Origin: Pseudomonas sp. TH15
Lineage (GTDB): Bacteria > Pseudomonadota > Gammaproteobacteria > Pseudomonadales > Pseudomonadaceae
DNA: 64,000 nt
Assembly: GCF_016651105.1 (NCBI RefSeq)
Contig: NZ_JAEKEL010000001.1
Coordinates: 1,974,001-2,038,000 of the forward strand
Direction of reading: 5' to 3'
Shown: one piece after another, positions 35,904-43,210 of the stretch
Position numbering within the stretch: the stretch's first letter is position 1
How the letters are laid out: every line of letters starts with the position of its first letter
The notes under the pieces: generated by a model
The model's database searches: none
Told to the model about the DNA's origin: nothing
What the model saw: only the letters and a program-made list of their open reading frames with translations
Program-made: the position numbers and the translations under genes

Positions 35904-37529
35904 TTATTTGCTGACGCTGACGCCGTAGAAGGAGTTCAAGCCGAATGGGCTGATCTTGAAGTCCTGCACGTTGGCGCGCATGGGTTGATACACCGTCGAG
36001 TGTGCGATAGGTGTCATTGGAACTGCATCTTTGAGGATGTGTTGTGCTTGCTTGTACAGCTCGATGCGCTTGGCCTGATCAGGCGTAGCCTTGGCTTCTT
36101 TGATCAGAGCGTCGTACGGCTTGTCGCACCATTTGGAGAAGTTGTTGCCGTTCAGCGCGTCGCAGCCGAACAGGGTGCCGAGCCAGTTGTCCGGGTCCCC
36201 ATTGTCACCGCTCCAGCCGATGATCATCGCCTGGTTTTCGCCACCTTTGGAACGCTTGATGTACTCGCCCCATTCGTAGCTGACGATGTTCACGTTCAGG
36301 CCGATTTTCTTCCAGTCGGACTGCAGCATTTCAGCCATCAGTTTGGCGTTCGGGTTGTATGGCCGCTGAACCGGCATGGCCCACAGAGTGATCTGGGTGC
36401 CTTCCTTGACGCCAGCTTCCTTGAGCAGCTCTTTGGCTTTCTCAGGGTCGTACTTGGCATCTTTGATGGTGGTGTCGTAGGACCACTGGGTCGGAGGCAT
36501 GGCGTTGACGGCCAGTTGGCCGGCGCCCTGGTAAACCGAGTCGATGATCTGAGGCTTGTTGACGGCCATGTCCAGTGCCTGACGGACGCGCAGGTCAGCC
36601 AGCGGGTTCGGCTCGTTGCTGCCCTTGACCTTGTCCATCACGTTGTAGGCGATGTAGCCCAGGTTGAAACCGGCCTGGTTTGGCAGTTTCAGCTCTTTGT
36701 CTTCACCCAGTGCCTTGAGGTCGGCTGGACGCGGGAAAAGAGTGACCTGGCATTCGTTTTTCTTCAGCTTCTGAATACGTACCGACGGGTCGGTGGTGAT
36801 AGCGAAGATCAGGTTGTCGATCTTCACGTCTTCAGGCTTCCAGTAGTCCTTGTTCCCGGTGTAGCGGATGTTGGAGTCTTTCTGGTAGCTCTTGAACACG
36901 AACGGGCCAGTGCCGATTGGCTTCTGGTTGATGTCGGCTGCCTTGCCTTCCTTGAGCAGCTTGGCAGCGTACTCGGCGGACTGGATGGAAGCGAAGCTCA
37001 TCGCCATGTTCTGGATGAACGCAGCGTCAACGGTGTTCAGGACAAACTTGACCGTGTGATCGTCGACCTTCTCGATCTTGGCGATGTTGGTGTCCATCCC
37101 CATGTCGGTGAAGTACGGGAATTCGGTCGGGTACGCTTTGCGGAACGGATCATCCTTGTTAATCATGCGATTAAAGGTGAACAGCACGTCATCAGCGTTG
37201 AAGTTGCGAGTCGGGGTGAAATACGGAGTGGTATGGAACTTCACACCTTCACGCAGGTGAAAAGTGTATTCCTTCACGTCCGGGGAAATATCCCAACTGG
37301 TCGCCAAACCAGGAATCACGGCGGTGCCGCCGCGCTCGAACTGGGTCAGGCGGTTGAACATGGTTTCTGCAGAGGCGTCGAAGTCGGTTCCGGTGGTGTA
37401 CTGACCAGGATCAAAACCGGCCGGGCTCCCTTCGGAGCAAAACACCAGGTTAGTCGCCGCTTGGGCGAAAGGTGCGCTAGCTAACAAGCTTGCGCCGACT
37501 AAAAACGGAATGACCGCGTGTTTAAGCAT
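35904..37529 (-). CDS. Periplasmic dipeptide-binding protein (DppA-type), second of the cluster
   Basis: A 541-residue SBP family 5 protein. Signal peptide MLKHAVIPFLVGASLLASAP-FAQAA, then TNLVFCSEGSPAGFDPGQYT. It shares long stretches with the neighbours at 34001 and 37789 (HTTPYFTPTRNFNADDVLFT; PIGTGPFVFKSYQKDSNIRY; MPVQRPYNPNAKLMAEMLQ). A small insertion (KVKGSNEPNPLADL) before the RQALDMAVNK helix distinguishes it. ATG 37529 follows GAGG at 5 bases; open frame upstream to 37658 has no support. Possibly equivalent to PAO1 dppA2, by order only. Confidence 0.93.
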   Translation of the reverse strand: MLKHAVIPFLVGASLLASAPFAQAATNLVFCSEGSPAGFDPGQYTTGTDFDASAETMFNRLTQFERGGTAVIPGLATSWDISPDVKEYTFHLREGVKFHTTPYFTPTRNFNADDVLFTFNRMINKDDPFRKAYPTEFPYFTDMGMDTNIAKIEKVDDHTVKFVLNTVDAAFIQNMAMSFASIQSAEYAAKLLKEGKAADINQKPIGTGPFVFKSYQKDSNIRYTGNKDYWKPEDVKIDNLIFAITTDPSVRIQKLKKNECQVTLFPRPADLKALGEDKELKLPNQAGFNLGYIAYNVMDKVKGSNEPNPLADLRVRQALDMAVNKPQIIDSVYQGAGQLAVNAMPPTQWSYDTTIKDAKYDPEKAKELLKEAGVKEGTQITLWAMPVQRPYNPNAKLMAEMLQSDWKKIGLNVNIVSYEWGEYIKRSKGGENQAMIIGWSGDNGDPDNWLGTLFGCDALNGNNFSKWCDKPYDALIKEAKATPDQAKRIELYKQAQHILKDAVPMTPIAHSTVYQPMRANVQDFKISPFGLNSFYGVSVSK

Positions 37530-37733
37530 GGTGGCCTCATGATTTGTTGTCATTTTTGGAATTAGAGGACGACCTCGTGAGTCGTGCCTGCGGATACTTA
37601 TGCAGGGGCCATACCCATTGCAAGATCCAGAGCGGCCACAAGTCTTAAACAGTGGCACGAACGTACCTTAATGTCGCATATGTATAAATTTTGACGCATT
37701 TGACCGTTTGCGCACGTTTTTTACGGTGCAAAT

Positions 37734-37763
37734 GGCGCCCCACAAGGGGGCAACCGGGGCGCC
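37734..37763 (-). other. GC-rich hairpin downstream of the binding-protein gene at 37789
   Basis: GGCGCCCC/GGGGCGCC, 8 bp, in the gap after the stop. No T-run follows on the minus strand, so it is either a weak terminator or an mRNA-stabilising stem. Confidence 0.5.
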
Positions 37764-37788
37764 TGGCGCACCCGGTTGGCGCGCGGTG

Positions 37789-39390
37789 TTACTTATTTAT
37801 ACCCACGCCATAGAAGGGTGTGAGGCCAAAAGGACTGATCTTGAAGTCGGTAACTTCCTTGCGCAAAGGCTGGAACACCGTCGAGTTGGCGATCGGTGTG
37901 ATAGGCACCTGTTGCTTAAGGATTTTCTGCGCCTGTTGGTAGAGCTTGACCCGTTCGTCACGATCGGTTGAAACCTTGGCTTGCTGAACCAGTTTGTCGT
38001 ACGCCGGATCACACCACTTGGCGTAGTTGCTACCTTTCACCGCAGCGCAGCTGTAGAGCACGCCGAGCCAGTTATCCGGGTCACCGTTGTCGCCGGTCCA
38101 GCCGTAGATCATCGCGTCATGCTCGCCGTTCTTGGCGCGTTTGATGTACTCGCCCCACTCATAGCTGACGATATTGGCCTTGATCCCGACCTTCTCCCAA
38201 TCCTGCTGGATCATCTGCGCCGACATCCGCGCATTCGGGTTGGAGGCGCGCTGCACGGTCATCGCCCACAAATTGATCGTCGTACCGGGTGCAACCCCTG
38301 CTTCTTTCAGTAGCGCCTTGGCTTTGGTCGGGTCGTAGGGCGCGTCCTTGATGGTCGGGTCATACGACCATTGCGCCGGTGGCAGGGCGTTTTGCGCGAG
38401 TTGGCCGGCGCTCTGGTACACGGCTTTGATGATCGCCGGTTTGTCGATGGCCATGTCCAGGGCCTGGCGGACCTTGAGCTGATCCAGTGGCGGATGCGTC
38501 ACGTTGTAGGCCAGGAAGCCGAGGTTGAATCCGGCCTGCTTCAGCACCGTCAGGTTCGGGTCTTTCTCCATCACCTCGATATCGGCCGGGCGCGGGTAGC
38601 CGCTGACCTGACACTCGCCGGTCTTGAGCTTCTGCAAGCGTACGGCGGCGTCCGGGGTGATCGAGAACACCAGGTTGTCGATCTTCACGTCCTCAGGTTT
38701 CCAGTACGCCTTGTTGCCGACGTAGCGGATCTGCGAGTCCTTCTGATAACGCTTGAACACGAACGGGCCAGTGCCGACCGGCTTCTGGTTGATGTCCGCG
38801 GCTTTGCCTTCCTTTAATAGCTGCGCGCCGTACTCGGCGGACTGGACCGAGGCGAAGCTCATGGCCAGGTTCTGGATGAAGGCGGCGTCGGTGTTGTTCA
38901 GGCTGAAGCGCACGGTGTGCTCATCGATCTTGTCGACGCTCTTGATCGTTTTGTTCAGGTCCATGTCGGTGAAATACGGCGACTCGGCGGGGTAGGCCTT
39001 GCGGAACGCATTCTCCGGATCGAGCAGACGCTGGAAGGTGAACAACACGTCGTCGGCGTTGAAATCCCGGGTTGGGGTGAAGTAGTCGGTGGTATGAAAC
39101 TTCACGCCGTCGCGCAGGTGGAAGGTGTAGCTGAGGCCGTCCTTGCTCACGTCCCAACTGGTCGCCAGGCCAGGCTCGACTTCGGTGCCGCCGCGTTTGA
39201 ATTGGGTGAGGCGGTTGAAGACGGTTTCCGCCGAGGCATCGAAGTCGGTGCCGCTGGTGTATTGGCTCGGGTCGAAGCCGGCGGGGCTGGCTTCGGAGCA
39301 GTAGACCAATGTTGTGGCGGCTTGGGCGAAGGGAGCGGTGGTGGCTAGGGCGATTGCGAGCAGGAGAGGTTTGACGGTGGTTCTTTCCAT
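37789..39390 (-). CDS. Periplasmic dipeptide-binding protein (DppA-type), first of the cluster
   Basis: A 533-residue SBP family 5 protein. Signal peptide ERTTVKPLLLAIALATTAPF-AQAA, then TTLVYCSEASPAGFDPSQYT. Landmarks: HTTDYFTPTRDFNADDVLFT, PVGTGPFVFKRYQKDSQIRY, GFNLGFLAYNVTHPPL, YGWTGDNGDPDNWLGVLYSC. ATG 39390 is preceded by GGGGACTCC. It is the most upstream gene of the peptide-uptake locus and corresponds by position to PAO1 dppA1; the PAO1 genes mdpA and psdR, found inside that locus, are absent here. The region upstream holds the left part of a repeat copy and then the IS element. Confidence 0.93.
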   Translation of the reverse strand: MERTTVKPLLLAIALATTAPFAQAATTLVYCSEASPAGFDPSQYTSGTDFDASAETVFNRLTQFKRGGTEVEPGLATSWDVSKDGLSYTFHLRDGVKFHTTDYFTPTRDFNADDVLFTFQRLLDPENAFRKAYPAESPYFTDMDLNKTIKSVDKIDEHTVRFSLNNTDAAFIQNLAMSFASVQSAEYGAQLLKEGKAADINQKPVGTGPFVFKRYQKDSQIRYVGNKAYWKPEDVKIDNLVFSITPDAAVRLQKLKTGECQVSGYPRPADIEVMEKDPNLTVLKQAGFNLGFLAYNVTHPPLDQLKVRQALDMAIDKPAIIKAVYQSAGQLAQNALPPAQWSYDPTIKDAPYDPTKAKALLKEAGVAPGTTINLWAMTVQRASNPNARMSAQMIQQDWEKVGIKANIVSYEWGEYIKRAKNGEHDAMIYGWTGDNGDPDNWLGVLYSCAAVKGSNYAKWCDPAYDKLVQQAKVSTDRDERVKLYQQAQKILKQQVPITPIANSTVFQPLRKEVTDFKISPFGLTPFYGVGINK

Positions 39391-39515
39391 GGAGTCCCCG
39401 GGGATATTGGAGGTGGTGGTTTTTTGAGGGTAGCGGGGATTTGGGGGTGTCCGGAAATATCGTTTTTCCTGTGGGAGTGTCTATCTCGGTATATGTGGGG
39501 GTTTTTGTTGGGGGC

Positions 39516-39626
39516 ATATCCGTTGCTGCGGTAACGGCTGCTTAGGGTTTCGCCCTGACGGCGACTCACTTTTTTGACAAACGCCTCAAAAAAGTAAGCA
39601 AAAAAGGCTTGCTCCTACGTGCGGCC
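39516..39626. repeat. ~320-bp dispersed repeat, copy 2, left part (up to the IS insertion)
   Basis: Aligns with 25486-25600 of copy 1: GCGGTAACGGCTGCTTAGGG, GGCGACTCACTTTTTT, AAAAAAGTAAGCAAAAAAGG. It ends in the target duplication GTGCGGCC at 39619-39626. Confidence 0.85.
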
Positions 39627-40998
39627 GAGAGTGTCAGATTTTTTGTGTGCGGGCCGTTAATGGCCTGCCGTCAGGCAGGCCTTCATTTCACCAGTTAGAC
39701 CTGATGAATCGGTCCCCGTACAAAACCGCAAATTGATTCATAGCGTTTTTCCAGTCATGGGCGGCGCTTCCCCAGTTGGCGGTGATGTTTTGCAGTGCCA
39801 GCCAGATCAGTTTCGTCGCGGCTTCGTCGGTTGGAAAGTGACCTCTTGTCTTGATGATCTTGCGCAGCTGCGAGTTGATACTCTCGATGGCATTGGTGGT
39901 GTAGATCACCTTTCGTATGGCTGGCGGGAACACAAAGAACGGGATAACTCGATCCCAAGCGCGTCGCCAGGCTGCAACCACCGTTGGATATTGCTTGCCC
40001 CAAGGCCCCGATTCGAAGGCATCCAGAGCTTGCTCGGCGACTTCGGCGTTGAGTGCTTGATAAATCGGTTTCAGGGCCTTGGCCAGTTCGCGACGCTTGT
40101 CCCATGCCGCGTAATCAAGGCTGTTGCGGATCAGGTGAACGATGCATGTCTGCAACGCTGTCTGAGGAAACACTGCACTCAAGGCTTCAGGCATGCCTTT
40201 GAGACCATCCGTTACCGCAATCAGGACATCTTCGACACCTCGGGTTTTAAGGTCGTTGAAGACTTTCATCCAGAACTTGGCGCCCTCTGTGTTCTCAATC
40301 CAGATGCCCAGAATGTCGCGGGTGCCGTCCGGAAGTACGCCCAGAGCCAGGTAAATCGCTTTGTTGCGAACCACGCCTTCATCACGGATTTTAACCCGCA
40401 GCGCATCAAAGAAAATGACCGGGTACATGGGCTCGAGGGGCCGTTGTTGCCACGTACTGACTTCCTCCAGAACAGCGTCGGTAACGGTGCTGATGAAGTC
40501 ATGGGAGACATCTGTTGCGTACTGTTCCGAGAGAAATGCACGAATCTCACGAACGCTCATGCCGCGGGCATACATGGCAATGATCTTGTCATCAAAGCCT
40601 GTAAAACGCCGCTCGTGTTTGGGGATCAAAATCGGAGAAAAGCTGCCGTCACGGTCTCTGGGAATATCCAGACGCAACGGGCCGTCATCGGTCAGCACGG
40701 TTTTGCCGCTCTTGCCGTTACGCTGGTTACTCGAATCCTCAGGGCGCTCCGCGCCCTGAGGATAGCCAAGGTGAAGTCCCAACTCGGCACCAAGGGCTCT
40801 TTCGATAAGCGCCTTTTTGAACGCCATCGCGGCATCCTGAATCGCTTCGGCACTCATCGTCTCGCTGAGGAACTGGTCGATCAGCTCTTTTGGAATGGAC
40901 GGAAGGTCACGCTTGGCCTCACGGGCCGGTTTCTTTTGGTTGGCATACATGCACCTCTGCAGCATGTTATGCCCGAACACAAAATTTATGACACTCCC
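39627..40998. mobile_element. Complete IS256-family insertion sequence, 1372 bp
   Basis: The left end opens GAGAGTGTCAG and the reverse complement of the right end opens GGGAGTGTCAT. The terminal inverted repeats match at 23 of 28 positions (39627-39654 and 40971-40998). The flanks carry an 8-bp direct repeat GTGCGGCC at 39619-39626 and 40999-41006, the size known for the IS256 family. One full-length transposase gene lies inside on the minus strand. It interrupts copy 2 of the ~320-bp repeat. Confidence 0.95.
39688..40950 (-). CDS. IS256-family (mutator-type) transposase
   Basis: About 420 residues. The DDE catalytic residues appear in VIFFDALRVKIRDEG, LIAVTDGLKGMPEAL and TTNAIESINSQLRKI; the motif CIVHLIRNSLDY of mutator-type transposases is present. 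The start is uncertain: I take ATG 40950 (MYANQKKPAREAKRDLPSIP), preceded closely by AGAGG; ATG 40965 is an alternative. The open frame extends to 41127 but that part lies outside the IS. The gene appears intact, with no stops or shifts, so the element may be active. Confidence 0.93.
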   Translation of the reverse strand: MYANQKKPAREAKRDLPSIPKELIDQFLSETMSAEAIQDAAMAFKKALIERALGAELGLHLGYPQGAERPEDSSNQRNGKSGKTVLTDDGPLRLDIPRDRDGSFSPILIPKHERRFTGFDDKIIAMYARGMSVREIRAFLSEQYATDVSHDFISTVTDAVLEEVSTWQQRPLEPMYPVIFFDALRVKIRDEGVVRNKAIYLALGVLPDGTRDILGIWIENTEGAKFWMKVFNDLKTRGVEDVLIAVTDGLKGMPEALSAVFPQTALQTCIVHLIRNSLDYAAWDKRRELAKALKPIYQALNAEVAEQALDAFESGPWGKQYPTVVAAWRRAWDRVIPFFVFPPAIRKVIYTTNAIESINSQLRKIIKTRGHFPTDEAATKLIWLALQNITANWGSAAHDWKNAMNQFAVLYGDRFIRSNW

Positions 40999-41006
40999 GT
41001 GCGGCC

Positions 41007-41219
41007 CGCTCGCTGGGGCTCGGGGTTCCTTCGCTCCGGGATCCATCCGGGGGCATCGCCTACGGTTTGCTGCGCTGCACCTCCTCTCGATGTGTTCGAC
41101 TTCGTCGAACGGTCGCTGCGCTCCCACCCCCGGATGAATCCCTCCACTCAGCCTTCCGATGTCGCCCGTGAATCAAGATCAAGAGCTGCTGCCGAGCTAA
41201 CGCTCATCCTGTTGAGTGG
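41007..41219. repeat. ~320-bp dispersed repeat, copy 2, right part
   Basis: Continues the alignment with 25600-25803 of copy 1. The enclosing stem is CATCCGGGGG (41044-41053) with CCCCCGGATG (41127-41136), and the inner hairpin is GTTCGAC-TTC-GTCGAAC (41094-41110). Both stems are kept, though their bases differ from copy 1. Confidence 0.85.
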
Positions 41220-41303
41220 GGCGGCTGCGCCGCGTGGTGGGTGTACTTGTCTCCCCGGTAGGCGCTGCCGAGGGCTGCGATCTTTTGATCTTGATTTCGA
41301 TCC

Positions 41304-41757
41304 TGTAGGAGCGAGGCTTGCCCGCGAAGGCGGCCTGCCAGCCGACCAATCTCTTTCGGATGCACTCGGTCCAATTGTGGGAGCTGGCTTGCCTGCGAAG
41401 GCGGCCTGACAGCCGACCCATCTCTTTCGGATGCACTCGGTCCAATTGTGGGAGCGAGCTTGCTCGCGAAGGCGGCCTGACAGCCGACCTATCTCTCCCG
41501 GATGCACTCGGTCCAATTGTGGGAGCTGGCTTGCCTGCGAAGGCGGCCTGACAGCCGACCCATCTCTCTCGGATGCACTCAGTCCAATTGTGGGAGCTGG
41601 CTTGCCTGCGAAGGCGGCCTGACAGCCGACCCATCTCTTTCGGATGCACTCGGTCCAATTGTGGGAGCTGGCTTGCCTGCGAAGGCGGCCTGACAGCCGA
41701 CCAATCTCTCTCGGATGTACTCGGTCCAATTGTGGGAGCGAGCCTGCTCGCGATGAG
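41304..41757. repeat. Tandem array, six copies of a 71-bp REP-derived unit
   Basis: Unit starts: 41304 (72 bp), 41376, 41447, 41518, 41589 and 41660, then a partial REP core at 41731. Each opens TGTGGGAGCTGGCTTGCCTG or a close variant and ends in GCACTCGGTCCAAT. Copies differ at few positions, and copy 3 has the ordinary REP core (GAGCTTGCTCGCGA). The minus strand is open across the array but only because the period is fixed. From 41220 to 41303 there is no gene, only a fragment of the 26668-type inverted repeat. Confidence 0.95.
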
Positions 41758-41825
41758 GCCCTCGCAAACGACGCTGTTTAATGGTCAGCAAAAATTTCGG
41801 AACCTTCCCACGACATTTTCAGGTT

Positions 41826-42095
41826 GTCCGTCGGACGCTGGCTCTCTAGTCTTTTGGCTGTCGCTGACCCATCAGCGATCGGGTGTGAGAAGCCCGAGAG
41901 TATGAATCTGGCGCCAGTACCACCATAATTGCCGCCAGCTTATCCGCTGCCAGTGATGTTCTATGGCGGCTGTGTGCGGGCAGACTTCGGTCTGGCCGGT
42001 TCTACTCCCGGTTTTCTCACCCTGCACATAGCTGCCACCCCTTTCCGTGTGAGAAACGGAAAGTGATGGCTCCATTTGCAAAATAGGGTTTTCCA
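41826..42095 (+). ncRNA. Structured leader upstream of the small-protein gene at 42096 (candidate cis-RNA)
   Basis: Successive hairpins can be drawn: GTCC-GTC-GGAC (41826-41836), TCGCTGA-CCCA-TCAGCGA (41861-41878), TCGGG/CCCGA (41879-41897), CAGAC-TTCG-GTCTG with a UUCG tetraloop (41981-41994), and CTTTCCGT/ACGGAAAG (42041-42063). I remember similar text upstream of other genes of this small-protein family in fluorescent Pseudomonas. No gene is visible in it. An RBS-like AGGG lies at the end. Confidence 0.45.
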
Positions 42096-42571
42096 ATGAC
42101 TAAGCCTGTACCCGATCCCCCGAAGAAAAACCAACCCCTCTCGACGAAGCCATACGCGACGAAGACCTCGCCCGAAACCGCGAAGCCATGAAACGCGCCC
42201 TCGATTTCTATCTCTGCCCCCAACCCACGAAGTCGCGCCGGCCGAGCACCATGTACATGATCGCCCCGGACGTCGACACCGAAAGCCTGCTGGCCAACGC
42301 CTGTGAATCGCTGGCCTCAGCAAGTGTCCTGGCCAGCGACTTCGCCAACAACCTGATCGGCCCGCAACGCCACACCGCGTTGGCGATCCAGCAAATCATC
42401 ATGCAGGCAGAACTGGCGGTGAACCGCGCCCTGGACAACGTCGATCCCGGTGTAGACCGCGTTATCGTTCATCGCGAGCAGGCTCGCTCCCACAAGGACT
42501 CCGCCGTACCTGTGGGAGCGAGCCTGCTCGCGAAGGCGTCGGATCTTCCACCACAAATTCCAGGCACATGA
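42096..42571 (+). pseudogene. DUF6124-type small protein, frameshifted and extended into a REP
   Basis: ATG 42096 gives MTKPVPDPPKKNQP, and the remainder of the family sequence (LDEAIRDEDLARNREAMKRA, then RRPSTMYMIAPDVDTESLL and AIQQIIMQAELAVNRALDNV) continues in another frame from about 42138. One base appears lost at the CCCC run 42135-42138. The family has no known function that I can state. At the other end the usual stop is missing, so the frame runs on through the REP pair to 42571. Either a real pseudogene, or one sequencing error plus an altered C-terminus. It is preceded by a structured leader. Confidence 0.65.
42471..42533. repeat. REP pair within the end of the small-protein reading frame
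   Basis: ATCGCGAGCAGGCTCGCTCC and TGTGGGAGCGAGCCTGCTCG in inverted orientation with a ~15-base gap. It is translated in the extended frame of the gene at 42096. Confidence 0.9.
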
Positions 42572-42747
42572 AAAGCCTGCTCGCTCACGCCTGTGAATCA
42601 CTGGCCTCCGCCAGTGCTGCGGCCAGCAACTTCGCCAATGAGCTGAGCGGTCTGCAGCGCAACACAGTGCTGGGGATTCAGCAGATCATCATGTTGGCTG
42701 AGTTGGCGGTGAATCGGGCGCTGGATCGGGTTGATCCGCAGACTTGA
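42568..42747 (+). CDS. Truncated copy of the DUF6124-type protein (C-terminal half), copy 2
   Basis: A 59-residue frame (MKSLLAHACESLASASAAAS, then NFANELSGLQRNTVLGIQQI) that matches the second half of the protein at 42096. It lacks the N-terminal half. Upstream is only AGGCAC before the ATG, a poor ribosome site, so expression is doubtful. The C-terminus DRVDPQT has a normal stop. Probably a gene remnant, but the frame is intact. Confidence 0.45.
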   Translation: MKSLLAHACESLASASAAASNFANELSGLQRNTVLGIQQIIMLAELAVNRALDRVDPQT

Positions 42748-42763
42748 GACCGCGTTATCGTTC

Positions 42764-42829
42764 TTCGCGAGCAAGCCCGCTCCCACAGGAGTGCGCATTC
42801 CAAATGTGGGAGCGAGCCTGCTCGCGAAG
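42764..42829. repeat. REP pair after copy 2
   Basis: TTCGCGAGCAAGCCCGCTCC and TGTGGGAGCGAGCCTGCTCG, inverted, ~18-base gap. Confidence 0.9.
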
Positions 42830-42861
42830 GCGTCGGATCTTCCACCACAAATTCCAGGCAC

Positions 42862-43041
42862 ATGAAAAGCCTGCTCGCTCACGCCTGTGAATCACTGGCC
42901 TCCGCCAGTGCTGCGGCCAGTAACTTCGCCGATGAGCTGAGCGGTTTGCAACGCAACACGATGCTGGCACTACAGCAGATCATCATGCTCAGTGAGCTGG
43001 CGGTGAATCGGGCGCTGGATAATCTGGACCCGCAGACGTGA
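42862..43041 (+). CDS. Truncated copy of the DUF6124-type protein (C-terminal half), copy 3
   Basis: A 59-residue frame nearly identical to copy 2 (MKSLLAHACESLASASAAAS, then NFADELSGLQRNTMLALQQI; end DNLDPQT). Differences from copy 2 are mostly conservative or silent, which suggests some constraint or recent duplication. No better ribosome site than in copy 2. Confidence 0.45.
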   Translation: MKSLLAHACESLASASAAASNFADELSGLQRNTMLALQQIIMLSELAVNRALDNLDPQT

Positions 43042-43057
43042 GACCGCGTTATCGTTC

Positions 43058-43122
43058 TTCGCGAGCAAGCCCGCTCCCACAGGAGACCGCATTCCAAATG
43101 TGGGAGCGGGCTTGCTCGCGAA
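43058..43122. repeat. REP pair after copy 3
   Basis: TTCGCGAGCAAGCCCGCTCC and TGTGGGAGCGGGCTTGCTCG, inverted, ~18-base gap. Confidence 0.9.
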
Positions 43123-43154
43123 GGCGTCGGGTCTTCCACCACAAATCCCAGGCA

Positions 43155-43193
43155 TAAAAAAACCGGCGATCATTGTCTGATCGCCGGTTTTTC
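43155..43193. terminator. Bidirectional terminator between the duplicated array and the SIMPL gene
   Basis: AACCGGCGATCA/TGATCGCCGGTT, 12-bp perfect stem, five-base loop, A-run on the left and T-run on the right. It is 18 bases from the SIMPL stop. Confidence 0.9.
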
Positions 43194-43210
43194 ATTCAGC
43201 CCAAATCAAA

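Larger units (their letters stand above)
42534..43155 (+). repeat. 294-bp tandem duplication of a small-protein 3' end plus REP pair (two copies)
   Basis: The unit runs from GGATCTTCCACCACAAATTC through a 59-codon frame to the second REP of a pair. ATGs at 42568 and 42862 are 294 bases apart. A partial third start (GGTCTTCCACCACAAATCCC) is seen at 43130, but its ATG is lost and a terminator follows. Confidence 0.9.

Noticed and set aside
40951..41127. N-terminal extension of the transposase frame
   Set aside because: It passes the right end of the IS (40998) into the host repeat, so it cannot be part of the transposase.
41148..41729. 193-codon minus-strand frame across the 71-bp array
   Set aside because: Repetitive translation that only mirrors the tandem DNA; no start signal.
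41304..41757. Possible CRISPR-like array
   Set aside because: The 71-bp units are repeated in full including the spacer part, have REP cores, and no cas genes are present.
42135..42138. Programmed frameshift in the small-protein gene
   Set aside because: CCCC is not a recognised slippery heptamer in phase here and no stimulatory element is seen; a lost base or read error is simpler.
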